Source: Aulosira sp. FACHB-615 (GTDB taxonomy: Bacteria; Cyanobacteriota; Cyanobacteriia; Cyanobacteriales; Nostocaceae). Taken from it: 64,000 bases of DNA. Location of the stretch: assembly GCF_014698045.1 (NCBI RefSeq), contig NZ_JACJSE010000016.1:62001-126000 (forward strand). The letters are read 5' to 3'. A program made the translations under genes and the position numbers. Of the stretch, positions 55,637-63,146 are shown in pieces. Position 1 is the stretch's first letter. Each line of letters starts with the position of its first letter. The notes below the pieces were generated by a model that was given only the letters and a program-made list of their open reading frames with translations, was not told where the DNA came from and made no database searches.

Positions 55637-55913
55637 ACCAATTTTAGATTTTAGATTAAAAGCTTGATGAATCAGTAAGATTACTATTAACGACTTATTT
55701 ACAGGATATTTCAAGTCAGAGTATTACATCATTTAAGCCGCAAATCTATGTTAGAGACTAAATTCTGACTTCTGTATTCTGCTATAGGACTCATATTTGA
55801 TTTGGGAAAAAAATCAGTACACTCAGATCAGGCTTCTTTCCTACTCCCAACTCCCTATTCCCTACTTACACAAATAAATTCAGAAATCAAACCGGATTCC
55901 TATAGATGCTAAC

Positions 55914-56035
55914 AGGACTTACGTAAGTGTCACAATTGGTGGTTGGTGCGTGACGCTATAAATCTGATGACTACGTTCAAATCTTCTCGTTGCGTCACAC
56001 ACCCTACAGAAAAAATATGCCAGTTGCGTAAGTCA
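55914..56035. repeat. AGGACTTACGCA repeat element, 122 bp
   Basis: Ends AGGACTTACGT and TGCGTAAGTCA, with an interior carrying GGTTGGTGCGTGACGC and GCGTCACACACCC. It ends 3 bp from the stop of the YdcF gene. Confidence 0.75.
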
Positions 56036-56038
56036 TAG

Positions 56039-56830
56039 CTACAGCCAACCACGTAAGCGATAGATAAAACTACCAATATATTCTTTCAAAGCACTGGTAA
56101 ATTGATGTAAGTTATCGGTGTCGGGTAGTAAATTTAGCAAGGCGGCTTTAGGTGTGTTAACCAGTTCTTGCAGTTCGCCTTGAGTTACCAGAAAGTCAGT
56201 TGGTGCGGGGATAGCGTCAATACCTTGACGTTGGAAAATTTTAAGCGATCGCGGCATGTGCATAGCTGAAGTGACTAATAATATTTTTTTGATACTCCGA
56301 GATTGTAAAATTTGTTTGACATTTACAGCATTTTGATAAGTGTTAAGAGAATTTGGTTCCTCAATGATTGCTTGTGTTGGAATGCCAAGAGATGTCAAAA
56401 TACTGGCCATATCTGTTGATTCTGGTTGACCGCTACCACGCCAATCAATCCGACCACCACTGAGAATAATCAAAGGCGCTTTTTTTTGCCGATATAACTG
56501 TGCTGCATAAATTACCCGATCGCCTGATTCACTTAAATCAACTGCTGGTCTTGGGAAAGAAGCTGATTTAGTCGCACCACCTAAAACAACGATTGCTTCT
56601 GCATTTGGCATTTGCTGAGACGGTATATTTTGCCATTCTAGCGATCGCACCAGTGCCTTAGCTACCCAAGCATTACTACAGAATAGCAATAAAACTAACC
56701 CCAAGGCGATCGCACCTGTCGCTATACGCGGTTGTTTCCTGATGGTAATCAAAGCTACTACCAAACTCATACTCGCCAATCCCAAAGGATAAAAGAACAG
56801 TGGTAGCAACTTAGAAAGGTATAAAAACAT
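56039..56830 (-). CDS. YdcF family (DUF218) envelope protein
   Basis: A 263-residue protein with two N-terminal transmembrane helices and a DUF218 Rossmann-like domain: AIVVLGGATKS, GDRVIYAAQLYRQKKAPL, IILSGG, PESTDM, IIEEPNSLNTYQNA and LVTSAMHMPRS, the last carrying the conserved His. The family (YdcF, SanA, ElyC) works in the envelope, often linked to peptidoglycan or lipid carrier metabolism. The substrate is unknown. ATG start at 56828-56830. Confidence 0.88.
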   Translation of the reverse strand: MFLYLSKLLPLFFYPLGLASMSLVVALITIRKQPRIATGAIALGLVLLLFCSNAWVAKALVRSLEWQNIPSQQMPNAEAIVVLGGATKSASFPRPAVDLSESGDRVIYAAQLYRQKKAPLIILSGGRIDWRGSGQPESTDMASILTSLGIPTQAIIEEPNSLNTYQNAVNVKQILQSRSIKKILLVTSAMHMPRSLKIFQRQGIDAIPAPTDFLVTQGELQELVNTPKAALLNLLPDTDNLHQFTSALKEYIGSFIYRLRGWL

Positions 56831-56952
56831 ATAGGTTTTAAAGGCTATAGGTGATAGGTTATAGGTTACAGGTGATAGAAAATTTATAGTTCTATTTTTC
56901 TTTTTATACCCCTAAACCCTTACACCCTCACTTCCCTACACCCCTAAACTCA

Positions 56953-56993
56953 TAAATAAAAAGCGATCGCAGTTCCGTGGTAGCGATCGCTTT
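56953..56993 (-). terminator. Intrinsic terminator for the minus-strand DOMON gene
   Basis: On the minus strand, 11-bp arms AAAGCGATCGC / GCGATCGCTTT with a 12-base loop, followed by TTTTTATTT. It is built from two HIP1 sites in inverted orientation. The DOMON gene stop lies 360 bp upstream, with repeat elements between. Confidence 0.6.
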
Positions 56994-57111
56994 AATATAT
57001 AGCCTATAAAACCCTGAACAAAGTAATCGATTACTAAAATTGTATTTTTGCAAGTGGCATTATGCCTGCTGGGTGAACCCCCTGATGGGTCAGACCCCTC
57101 ATTACCTTTTT

Positions 57112-57222
57112 AGGACTTACAAAAATCAAGGGTGTAGGGGTGTATGTATCTAAAACCCTTACGCCACACACCCTTACACCCTTACACCCAATCTTCATAG
57201 ACAATCTTGGTGCGTAAGTCCT
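57112..57222. repeat. AGGACTTACGCA repeat element, 111 bp, inverted orientation
   Basis: Ends AGGACTTACAAA and TGCGTAAGTCCT. Read on the minus strand, the interior begins ACCAAGATTGTCTATGAAGA like the copy at 51695-51820. A damaged further right end (ATGCGTCAGTTCTG) lies at about 57300-57346. Confidence 0.85.
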
Positions 57223-57353
57223 GACACTGTTACTGTCACCTATTACCTGTCACCTGCTATATCTAAAACCCTTTCACCGTTCGGCTGACGCTCACGGCGA
57301 AGCCCCTACACCCAATCTCCAAAGACAATCTTTATGCGTCAGTTCTGTATGAT

Positions 57354-57893
57354 TCACAGGCGAATTAAAAAACTATCCCGTAAGTGAAAATCAGCTTCAG
57401 CACCTTTATGCGCTAACGCCCAATAGGACACCTGATGATTTTTTTGTTTAACCACAGTCGTGATTGCTACGTCAATGTCTTGGTTGGATGCCACAATCTT
57501 AACCAAGTCTACATCTAAATTCAGGGTAAAAATCTCAGCTTGACGGTCAATATTGAATGGTAGAGTTGTCCAAGCCGTTTCCACCTCCATTCCTTGGCGA
57601 TAACCTGTAAAACGATACACATTCCAGTGTTTAGCTGGGGAAAGGTTAAATTCCCAATAGCATTCTGAGTCTTTGATTCCTACAAAAAACTCAAAACAGG
57701 TATCTTCCCAGAGTCCATCTTTGCGGGTGGGAGTATCTGACGGTGGCGCAATCATGATATCTGTTAAATTCCCGATTAAGCTGTAGCTAATCATGAGTTG
57801 ATGATCGTTACGGGCTATATTACCGATGATTTGGACATCTGGTAGCAAATTGTCAGATTTAAAAGGTTGCAAAGTAAATTTTTGCGCGTTCAT
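57354..57893 (-). CDS. DOMON-like domain protein
   Basis: A 179-residue beta-sandwich protein of the DOMON/CBM9-like type (ENLTDIMIAPP-like region, LWEDTCFEFFVGIKD, YWEFNLSPAKHWNVYRF). DOMON folds bind sugar or haem. I start at ATG 57891-57893, because the longer open frame to 58061 runs through the inserted transposable element. The gene's 5' side is thus joined to the IS, which may have displaced its own promoter or a shared operon with the kinase-like gene. Confidence 0.8.
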   Translation of the reverse strand: MNAQKFTLQPFKSDNLLPDVQIIGNIARNDHQLMISYSLIGNLTDIMIAPPSDTPTRKDGLWEDTCFEFFVGIKDSECYWEFNLSPAKHWNVYRFTGYRQGMEVETAWTTLPFNIDRQAEIFTLNLDVDLVKIVASNQDIDVAITTVVKQKNHQVSYWALAHKGAEADFHLRDSFLIRL

Positions 57894-57914
57894 TTCATCG
57901 GAATCTCCGGGAAA

Positions 57915-57936
57915 CCGCATCCCCTTGTGGGCGCGG
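57915..57936 (+). repeat. Left-end hairpin of the IS element
   Basis: Arms CCGC and GCGG plus CCC and GGG around the loop CTTGT, sharing CATCCCCTTGTGGG with the right end. Confidence 0.65.
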
Positions 57937-58041
57937 AGGGATAGGAGCGTCGATTGAGCGGGGTTCAATGCCCCCGAAATCGACACACAATCTTTGCAAC
58001 TCACAGATAACCTCACGCCTAGATGAAGATACAATGTGTGT

Positions 58042-59166
58042 ATGCAAAGAACGATTCGCATCCAACTTCAACCCGACATCGAAACTGATTCGGTGCTGTC
58101 TCAAACGATTGAGCAATACACCTGGTCGTTCAATGCGGTGTGTCAGCATGGATGGGAAAACGACTTGGCAAATGGCGTAGAACTGCACAAAGCAACCTAC
58201 TACGACCATCGCGCCATTACTGGCTTGCCTTCTCAGTTTGTCTGTGCCGCTAGGGTCAAAGCAACCGAGGCTTTGAAATCGGCTAAGAGCCTGAAGAAGA
58301 AGGGCAAAACAGTTAGCTGTCCAACCTCGAAACGTTGCCCCATTCAGTACGATGCCAGGTCTTACACAGTCTGGTTCGACCGCAAAGAGTTGACGATACT
58401 CAGCATCAACAGACGGGTAAAACTGCCCTTTGAAATAGCTGAATACTATCGGCAATACCTGAACTGGAAAAACACCAGTGCAGACTTGTTGCAAGACCGC
58501 AAAGGGCGATGGTGGCTGCACGTTGTCATGGAGATTAAAACCCCTGAAACCATTACAACAGATGAGGTTGTCGGTGTGGATTTGGGTATCGCTTCTCCTG
58601 CGGTTGATAGCAGAGGGAGTAAGTACGGCTCCGACCATTGGAAAGGAGTAGAAGATAGAACGTTTGAGTTGCGCCGTAAACTGCAATCTAAAGGCACGAA
58701 ATCTGCCAAGCGACATCTGAAAAAGTTGTCGGGCAGACAGAGACGTTTCAGAAAAGACTGTGACCATTTGCTGAGTAAGCGTTTGGCTCGGTCTGTTCAG
58801 TCTGGTGCAACATTGGTTTTTGAAGACCTCACAAACATTCGCGGTAGAGCCAAGATGAGGAAGGCTCAACGCCGCAGACTGCATGGATGGAGCTTTCACC
58901 AATTCCAGGCATTTGTCACCTACAAAGCCGAAGCTAGAGGCGTGAATGTGGGTTTTGTTGACCCGCGCTACACCTCTCAGAAATGCAGCCAGTGTGGACA
59001 CATTGAGCGAGGGAATCGCCCGTCTCAGGCTGAATTTCGGTGTAAGAAGTGTGGGTACGAGTGCCATGGGGATTACAATGCTGCGGTGAATATTCGTGAG
59101 GATTTTCTCAAACTCAGGGCTGCGGTCAATCAGCCTATTGTGGTCTGCCCAGAAATGGGAACTTGA
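58042..59166 (+). CDS. tnpB: TnpB RNA-guided endonuclease
   Basis: A 374-residue TnpB. An N-terminal helix-turn-helix/WED-like part (about 1-165) precedes the RuvC-like nuclease: catalytic Asp in VVGVDLGIASP, Glu in LVFEDLTNIRG, a zinc ribbon CSQCGH...CKKCGY and the last Asp in GDYNAAVNI. All three catalytic residues are present. The length is in the family range. TnpB is guided by an omega RNA from the element's right end, cutting donor or target sites to help the element persist. ATG at 58042 is preferred to the GTG at 58036. Confidence 0.9.
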   Translation: MQRTIRIQLQPDIETDSVLSQTIEQYTWSFNAVCQHGWENDLANGVELHKATYYDHRAITGLPSQFVCAARVKATEALKSAKSLKKKGKTVSCPTSKRCPIQYDARSYTVWFDRKELTILSINRRVKLPFEIAEYYRQYLNWKNTSADLLQDRKGRWWLHVVMEIKTPETITTDEVVGVDLGIASPAVDSRGSKYGSDHWKGVEDRTFELRRKLQSKGTKSAKRHLKKLSGRQRRFRKDCDHLLSKRLARSVQSGATLVFEDLTNIRGRAKMRKAQRRRLHGWSFHQFQAFVTYKAEARGVNVGFVDPRYTSQKCSQCGHIERGNRPSQAEFRCKKCGYECHGDYNAAVNIREDFLKLRAAVNQPIVVCPEMGT

Positions 59167-60314
59167 ATCACAAGCCCCATCCCCTTGTGGGTGGGGTTGT
59201 TGACATCCTGAATAATCTGGCGAATTTGGGTTTCTTGGGATTCTATACTTTCGGTTAGCTTAAACTGCACGATCGCCCTTGCTAAATTATGTTCTGGATG
59301 TTTGACTTTAAAATAAACATTTCCAGCTAAGTAATCGGTAAAAAACCGCAATCCTAATTCAAAGGCAATCAACCGAATGCCATCATACATATAGGCGTAA
59401 TCATTTTCTGTCAAAAACGCCTTAGCTACCGCCAGATAACCTTGTAAAATTCCCGCACATAAATCAGTATTAAAATACACACTATCCCAATCTTCGGTTT
59501 CTTCGCCAGCCGGATTGCAACCAGAGCGCAAACAGTCACCAATATCGTAATGTATGAGTCCTGGCTTGACAGTATCCAAGTCAATTACACTGACAGCTTT
59601 TTGAGTAACAGTATCAAATAAGACGTTATTAATTTTAGGATCGCCGTGCATCAAGCGTAATGGTAGTAGACCTTGAGCTTTAGCATTTTCTAGGATATGG
59701 GCAAAACTGGTGCGATCGCTCACAAACTGCAAACAGTAATTAACCTCTGGTGATGATTTGGGACTAGTTTTGGCTAAAACTTCTTGATAATGACCAAGGT
59801 AAAGCGGTGTAATGTGGAAACCTGCAAGTGTATCGGCTAACTTTTCTGGTGGTAAATCACTAATCAAATTATGAAACATCCCCAAGCCATAGCCAATTTC
59901 CTGGGCATATTCGATATTAGGCATCGTATCAAAAGACTGTGAGTCTTGAATAAAGCTAATTGCTCGCCAAAAATCACCCTCAGCATTAATGTAATAATCT
60001 TGAGCATCCTGAGTTGACAACACCCGTGGTACTTCCCAGCGACGGTTGAGGGGTGTGGATTGCAAACGCTGATAAACATGATCGCTAAAAATCCGCATAT
60101 TCTGCATAATCAGTTGCGGCTGGCGAAATACTTGAGTGTTGATGCGTTGTAAAACAAAATGTTCTGGGGTTGCGCCATCGAGAGTCACTAAAAAAGTGTC
60201 ATTAATATTCCCACTGCCAAATGCTGTGACACTCTTAACCTTACCTTGAAGTACAAACTGCTCGGCAATGCCAACTAACTTCTCAACGCTTTGCTGACTG
60301 ATAACTGTTGCCAT
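59130..60314 (-). CDS. Aminoglycoside-phosphotransferase-fold sugar kinase, 3' end altered by the IS
   Basis: A 394-residue open frame. The kinase core matches N-acetylhexosamine-kinase-like proteins: GSGNINDTFLV near residue 33, LMHGDPKINNVLFD (catalytic loop, Asp and Asn), VIDLDTVKPGLIHYDIGDCLR (metal-binding Asp). The frame stays normal to about IRQIIQD; its last 25 residues are encoded by IS sequence, including the right-end hairpin, so the native C-terminus was replaced or extended. ATG start at 60312-60314. Confidence 0.85.
   Translation of the reverse strand: MATVISQQSVEKLVGIAEQFVLQGKVKSVTAFGSGNINDTFLVTLDGATPEHFVLQRINTQVFRQPQLIMQNMRIFSDHVYQRLQSTPLNRRWEVPRVLSTQDAQDYYINAEGDFWRAISFIQDSQSFDTMPNIEYAQEIGYGLGMFHNLISDLPPEKLADTLAGFHITPLYLGHYQEVLAKTSPKSSPEVNYCLQFVSDRTSFAHILENAKAQGLLPLRLMHGDPKINNVLFDTVTQKAVSVIDLDTVKPGLIHYDIGDCLRSGCNPAGEETEDWDSVYFNTDLCAGILQGYLAVAKAFLTENDYAYMYDGIRLIAFELGLRFFTDYLAGNVYFKVKHPEHNLARAIVQFKLTESIESQETQIRQIIQDVNNPTHKGMGLVIQVPISGQTTIG
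59167..59230 (+). ncRNA. Probable 3' part of omega RNA with right-end hairpin
   Basis: In TnpB elements the guide RNA overlaps the tnpB 3' end and the right element end. Here the strong hairpin CCCCAT-CCC / GGG-TGGGG at 59175-59196 and the flank GTTGACATCCTGAATAATC are where the scaffold end and guide would lie. This is position-based inference; I did not model the fold. Confidence 0.4.
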
Positions 60315-60709
60315 ATTGATTTTTGACTACTCCCCACGCAAATGCACAAAAGCAATAGCAGACATGGTAACTCAAGTGTTGGTTTCAGGATATATAAATG
60401 TGTTGCGAGGATGGCAAACAGTCAGAAACTGTCTGAGAAACCGACACCTATCTCATATAGGAACTCAGTACAACCGCCAGCCACAGCAATTAGAACCAAG
60501 CAGTATTAAGCTTTAGGAACTTTTAACATGATCTTGAGTCTAACGAACTGGACAGAAAACTTTACGTAAAATTCCGCAATTGTCACCAGGACAATTGAAT
60601 ACTTATCATGTCATCTTTAACTAGAAAATCAGTAAGTGGTAGTTTTGAGTAAAAATTTCCACTGCTGCTATAAGGCGATCGCTTATATATATTTCCTTTG
60701 TTCCTCGTT
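60315..60709. other. Intergenic region, no supported gene
   Basis: Between the minus-strand kinase-like gene and a small plus-strand gene. A 66-residue TTG-started frame at 60316-60516 has unlikely composition and is not accepted. One HIP1 site near 60675; otherwise nothing recognised. Confidence 0.5.
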
Positions 60710-60889
60710 ATGGCAGAAAAACACACCAAGATTAAATTTCCTCTTTGGCAATATCTCAACCAGCCCTTATTTAGCCGTGATCATCAACTAGAATTAAATC
60801 CCCAACGCTTTGCTCATAGCTGGCGGATTGATTTGCTCAAACGATGCTGGCACAGAGAATGCGATGCTAAAGGGCCTCAACAATCATAA
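60710..60889 (+). CDS. Small basic protein of unknown function
   Basis: A 59-residue frame from ATG 60710 with IKFPLWQYLNQPLF and HSWRIDLLKRCWHREC, rich in Trp, Arg and His. The pattern resembles short conserved cyanobacterial proteins, but no family is recognised. A hairpin at 61031-61061 lies downstream. Confidence 0.55.
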   Translation: MAEKHTKIKFPLWQYLNQPLFSRDHQLELNPQRFAHSWRIDLLKRCWHRECDAKGPQQS

Positions 60890-61030
60890 GTTTAAATATT
60901 AAGTAAATATTTAGAGCCGAGATATTTACTACAACTATCAATGCTTGGCAAGTTATCAATATTACAGAAGTTTACATCTGTAGGTTTTATTTAGATATAT
61001 CTACTTTTGTCAACAATCTATTAATTTTTG

Positions 61031-61061
61031 TAGGGTGCGTTAACACTGTTAGCGCACCCTA
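61031..61061 (+). repeat. TAGGGTGCG hairpin repeat
   Basis: Arms TAGGGTGCGTTAAC and GTTAGCGCACCCTA with a 3-base loop and one wobble pair. GTAGGGTGCGTTA palindromes are a common cyanobacterial intergenic repeat; it might also act in ending transcription of the small gene upstream. Confidence 0.65.
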
Positions 61062-61089
61062 TTCGCTGACTAGCCTCTTCGGGGCGGGG

Positions 61090-61380
61090 TGTGGGGAGAG
61101 AGGGGAGTGTGGGGAGTGTGGGGAGCTTTCAAGGGCAGGTTTTTAAACCTTCGATAAATAGTTGAGAATATTCTCAATTATGAAACGTAGTTTTAACTGT
61201 TCAGACAATAATTTTGGTTTTAAAAGCCCAAAAATTTGTCTAATAAAAAAAGCCTGCCCTTGAAAGAGTGTGGGGAGTGGGGGAAGTGTGGGGAGTGTGG
61301 GGAGTGTGGGGAGTGGGGGAAGTGTGGGGAGTGGGGGAAGTGTGGGAAGTGTGGGAAGTGTGGGGAGTGTGGGGGGAAAG
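61090..61380 (+). repeat. G-rich tandem repeats (AGTGTGGGG) with an inserted element
   Basis: Units of AGTGTGGGG or AGTGGGGGA (9 or 10 bp), several at 61090-61125 and about a dozen at 61266-61378. Read on the plus strand the long run gives Gly-Ser-Val repeats in front of the carotenoid oxygenase frame, which I regard as untranslated. The array is split by the element at 61126-61266. Confidence 0.85.
61126..61266. mobile_element. 141-bp miniature element with 14-bp perfect terminal repeats
   Basis: CTTTCAAGGGCAGG (61126-61139) and its exact complement (61253-61266) bound an AT-rich interior, and the outer flanks on both sides are the same G-rich repeat, so the element landed inside the array. 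On the minus strand the interior reads FIRQIFGLLKPKLLSEQLK..., which resembles the C-terminal tail of some transposases and hints at its origin. Confidence 0.72.
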
Positions 61381-61509
61381 ATTTCTTCACCATCCTCCCA
61401 AACCTCCCACACCTCCAACCCCTCCCACCTGTTCCCTATGAGGATTGCTATATTGTCATCATTAAGATTAAGTAGTATTGCAAATTCACAGCGTTTTGTA
61501 GACAACATC

Positions 61510-62898
61510 ATGACCACAACAGCAGTAAATCCTTATCTTGATGGCAATTTTGCGCCAATTTCCGCAGAAATTACGGCAGAAAACCTGCAAGTAATTGGGG
61601 AACTCCCACCAGAACTATCAGGGATGTTTGTGCGGAATGGCCCTAACCCGCAATATTCACCTATTGGTCAGTATCATTGGTTTGATGGTGACGGGATGCT
61701 GCACGGTGTCAGAATTAGTGGCGGTAAGGCGGTTTATCGCAACCGTTATGTGCAGACGCAAAAATGGGAAACAGAACATGAAGCGGGTAAAGCAGTCTTG
61801 ACTGGGTTGTTAGAACCACCACAAACAGATGCGCCACCAATATCGAGAAATACCGCCAATACCGCCTTAGTTTGGCATGGTGGTCAGTTATTAGCAGTGT
61901 GGGAAGCTGGTGCGCCTCATACAATTCAAGTACCTGAGTTAAAGACAATTGGCGAACACACCTATAATGGCAAACTTGTTTCTCCGTTTACGGCACACCC
62001 AAAGGTAGATCCAATTACGGGTGAAATGGTGTTTTTTGGCTATTCATTTACGCCGCCATATTTGCAGTACGGCATAGTTTCCGCTACCGGGGAGTTGTTA
62101 TTCACTGTACCGATTGAAATTCCTGAACCTGTGATGATGCACGACTTTGCCATTACAGAAGACTATACAATTTTCATGGATTTACCCTTGACCTTCAACC
62201 CAGCAAGGATACAGCAGGGAAAACCAATGATCATGTTTGAGTGCGATCGCCCCAGTCGTTTTGGCATTCTCCCACGTCACGGTGATAACAGCAAGATTCA
62301 ATGGTTTGAAAGTCCTGCTTGCTACGTGTTTCATACCCTCAACGCCTATCAACAAGGTGATGAAGTCGTATTAATAGCCTGTCGGATGAGTTCTACTTCT
62401 GTGTTGGGTGTTAATGGCGTTGATGATCCTGATGGGAATATTCCCCGACTCCATCAATGGCGGTTTAACCTCAAGACTGGGGCTGTGTCTGAATCCAGAT
62501 TAGATGACACAGCTGGGGAATTTCCCCGCGTCAACGAAAACTTCTTAGGACGACAAACTCGCTATGGCTACGTGAATAAAAGCGCACCTACGCCTGTACC
62601 TTTGTTCGACGGGGTAATTAAATACGATTTTGATCATGGTACATCCCAAATTCGTGAATTTGGGCAAGGGCGTTATGGTGGTGAGTCTATATTTGCACCA
62701 CGTCCTCACGCCACAGCTGAAGATGATGGCTGGTTAATGACTTTTGTTCACGATGAAACAGCCAATACTTCTGAATTATTGGTGATGAATGCTCAAGATA
62801 TTACTGGTGAACCTGTAGCGCGAGTGTTAATTCCCCAACGTGTACCTTATGGGTTTCATGCTGCTTGGGTGACTGAGAAACAGTTGCAAGGGTTTTAG
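61510..62898 (+). CDS. Carotenoid cleavage oxygenase
   Basis: A 462-residue beta-propeller enzyme (RPE65/CCD family) that uses four His-bound Fe(II) to cleave carotenoids or apocarotenoids. Start region LPPELSGMFVRNGPNP and HWFDGDGMLHGVRI are family hallmarks; candidate His ligands occur in TAHPKVDP, MMHDFAITE, VFHTLNAY and GFHAAWV. I start at ATG 61510; the open frame reaches to 61270 through Gly-Ser-Val repeat DNA. Acts in retinal/apocarotenal formation; substrate not predictable. A strong hairpin follows. Confidence 0.92.
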   Translation: MTTTAVNPYLDGNFAPISAEITAENLQVIGELPPELSGMFVRNGPNPQYSPIGQYHWFDGDGMLHGVRISGGKAVYRNRYVQTQKWETEHEAGKAVLTGLLEPPQTDAPPISRNTANTALVWHGGQLLAVWEAGAPHTIQVPELKTIGEHTYNGKLVSPFTAHPKVDPITGEMVFFGYSFTPPYLQYGIVSATGELLFTVPIEIPEPVMMHDFAITEDYTIFMDLPLTFNPARIQQGKPMIMFECDRPSRFGILPRHGDNSKIQWFESPACYVFHTLNAYQQGDEVVLIACRMSSTSVLGVNGVDDPDGNIPRLHQWRFNLKTGAVSESRLDDTAGEFPRVNENFLGRQTRYGYVNKSAPTPVPLFDGVIKYDFDHGTSQIREFGQGRYGGESIFAPRPHATAEDDGWLMTFVHDETANTSELLVMNAQDITGEPVARVLIPQRVPYGFHAAWVTEKQLQGF

Positions 62899-62909
62899 TT
62901 AGTTGGGCG

Positions 62910-62943
62910 AGATCCCTGACTTCTCCAAAGAAGTCGGGGATCT
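62910..62943 (+). terminator. Stem-loop after the carotenoid oxygenase
   Basis: A 15-bp stem (AGATCCCTGACTTCT / AGAAGTCGGGGATCT, one G-U) with a CCAA tetraloop starts 12 bp after the stop. No T tract follows. The same CCCGACTTCTTT-type hairpin is known from IS200/IS605 ends in cyanobacteria, so it could be an IS relic. Confidence 0.55.
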
Positions 62944-62975
62944 GACTATTCTTACTTATGAAATTAAATTTATCT

Positions 62976-63092
62976 AGGACTTACGCAAAAACCTCTCAAA
63001 CTCCTATTTCTCCGTGAACTCTGCGTCTCTGTGGTACCCTGCGGGAAGCCGCTTGCGCGTCTACGATTTCCCGGAGCCTGTGCGTAAGTCTT
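62976..63092. repeat. AGGACTTACGCA repeat element, 117 bp
   Basis: Ends AGGACTTACGCA and TGCGTAAGTCTT with interior CTCTCAAACTC and CCCTGCGGGAAGCCGCTTGC, matching the copy at 21283-21371. Lies between the carotenoid oxygenase and the MerR gene, about 55 bp before the latter. Confidence 0.85.
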
Positions 63093-63146
63093 GTTATCTC
63101 GTCTAAACCTCAAAATAATAGTATGTGGTTAGCTTGGCTGTGATGT

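Larger units (their letters stand above)
57900..59210 (+). mobile_element. TnpB-only IS200/IS605-type element
   Basis: A roughly 1.3-kb unit flanked by hairpins that share the 14-base core CATCCCCTTGTGGG: left 57915-57936 and right 59175-59196, both in the same orientation, as expected for IS200/IS605 ends. It carries tnpB and no tnpA. The exact ends and the flanking target motif cannot be settled by eye. It separates the DOMON gene from the sugar-kinase-like gene, both on the minus strand. Confidence 0.78.

Noticed and set aside
57895..59067. 390-residue minus-strand frame opposite tnpB
   Set aside because: It is the complement of a well-supported TnpB gene; composition (many Cys, Phe, Arg) and lack of motifs mark it as a shadow.
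60316..60516. 66-residue frame with a TTG start
   Set aside because: No ribosome binding site, no recognisable pattern, and it abuts the start of the divergent kinase-like gene.
61270..61509. Gly-Ser-Val-rich N-terminal extension of the carotenoid oxygenase
   Set aside because: It is translated tandem repeat DNA; family similarity begins just after ATG 61510.
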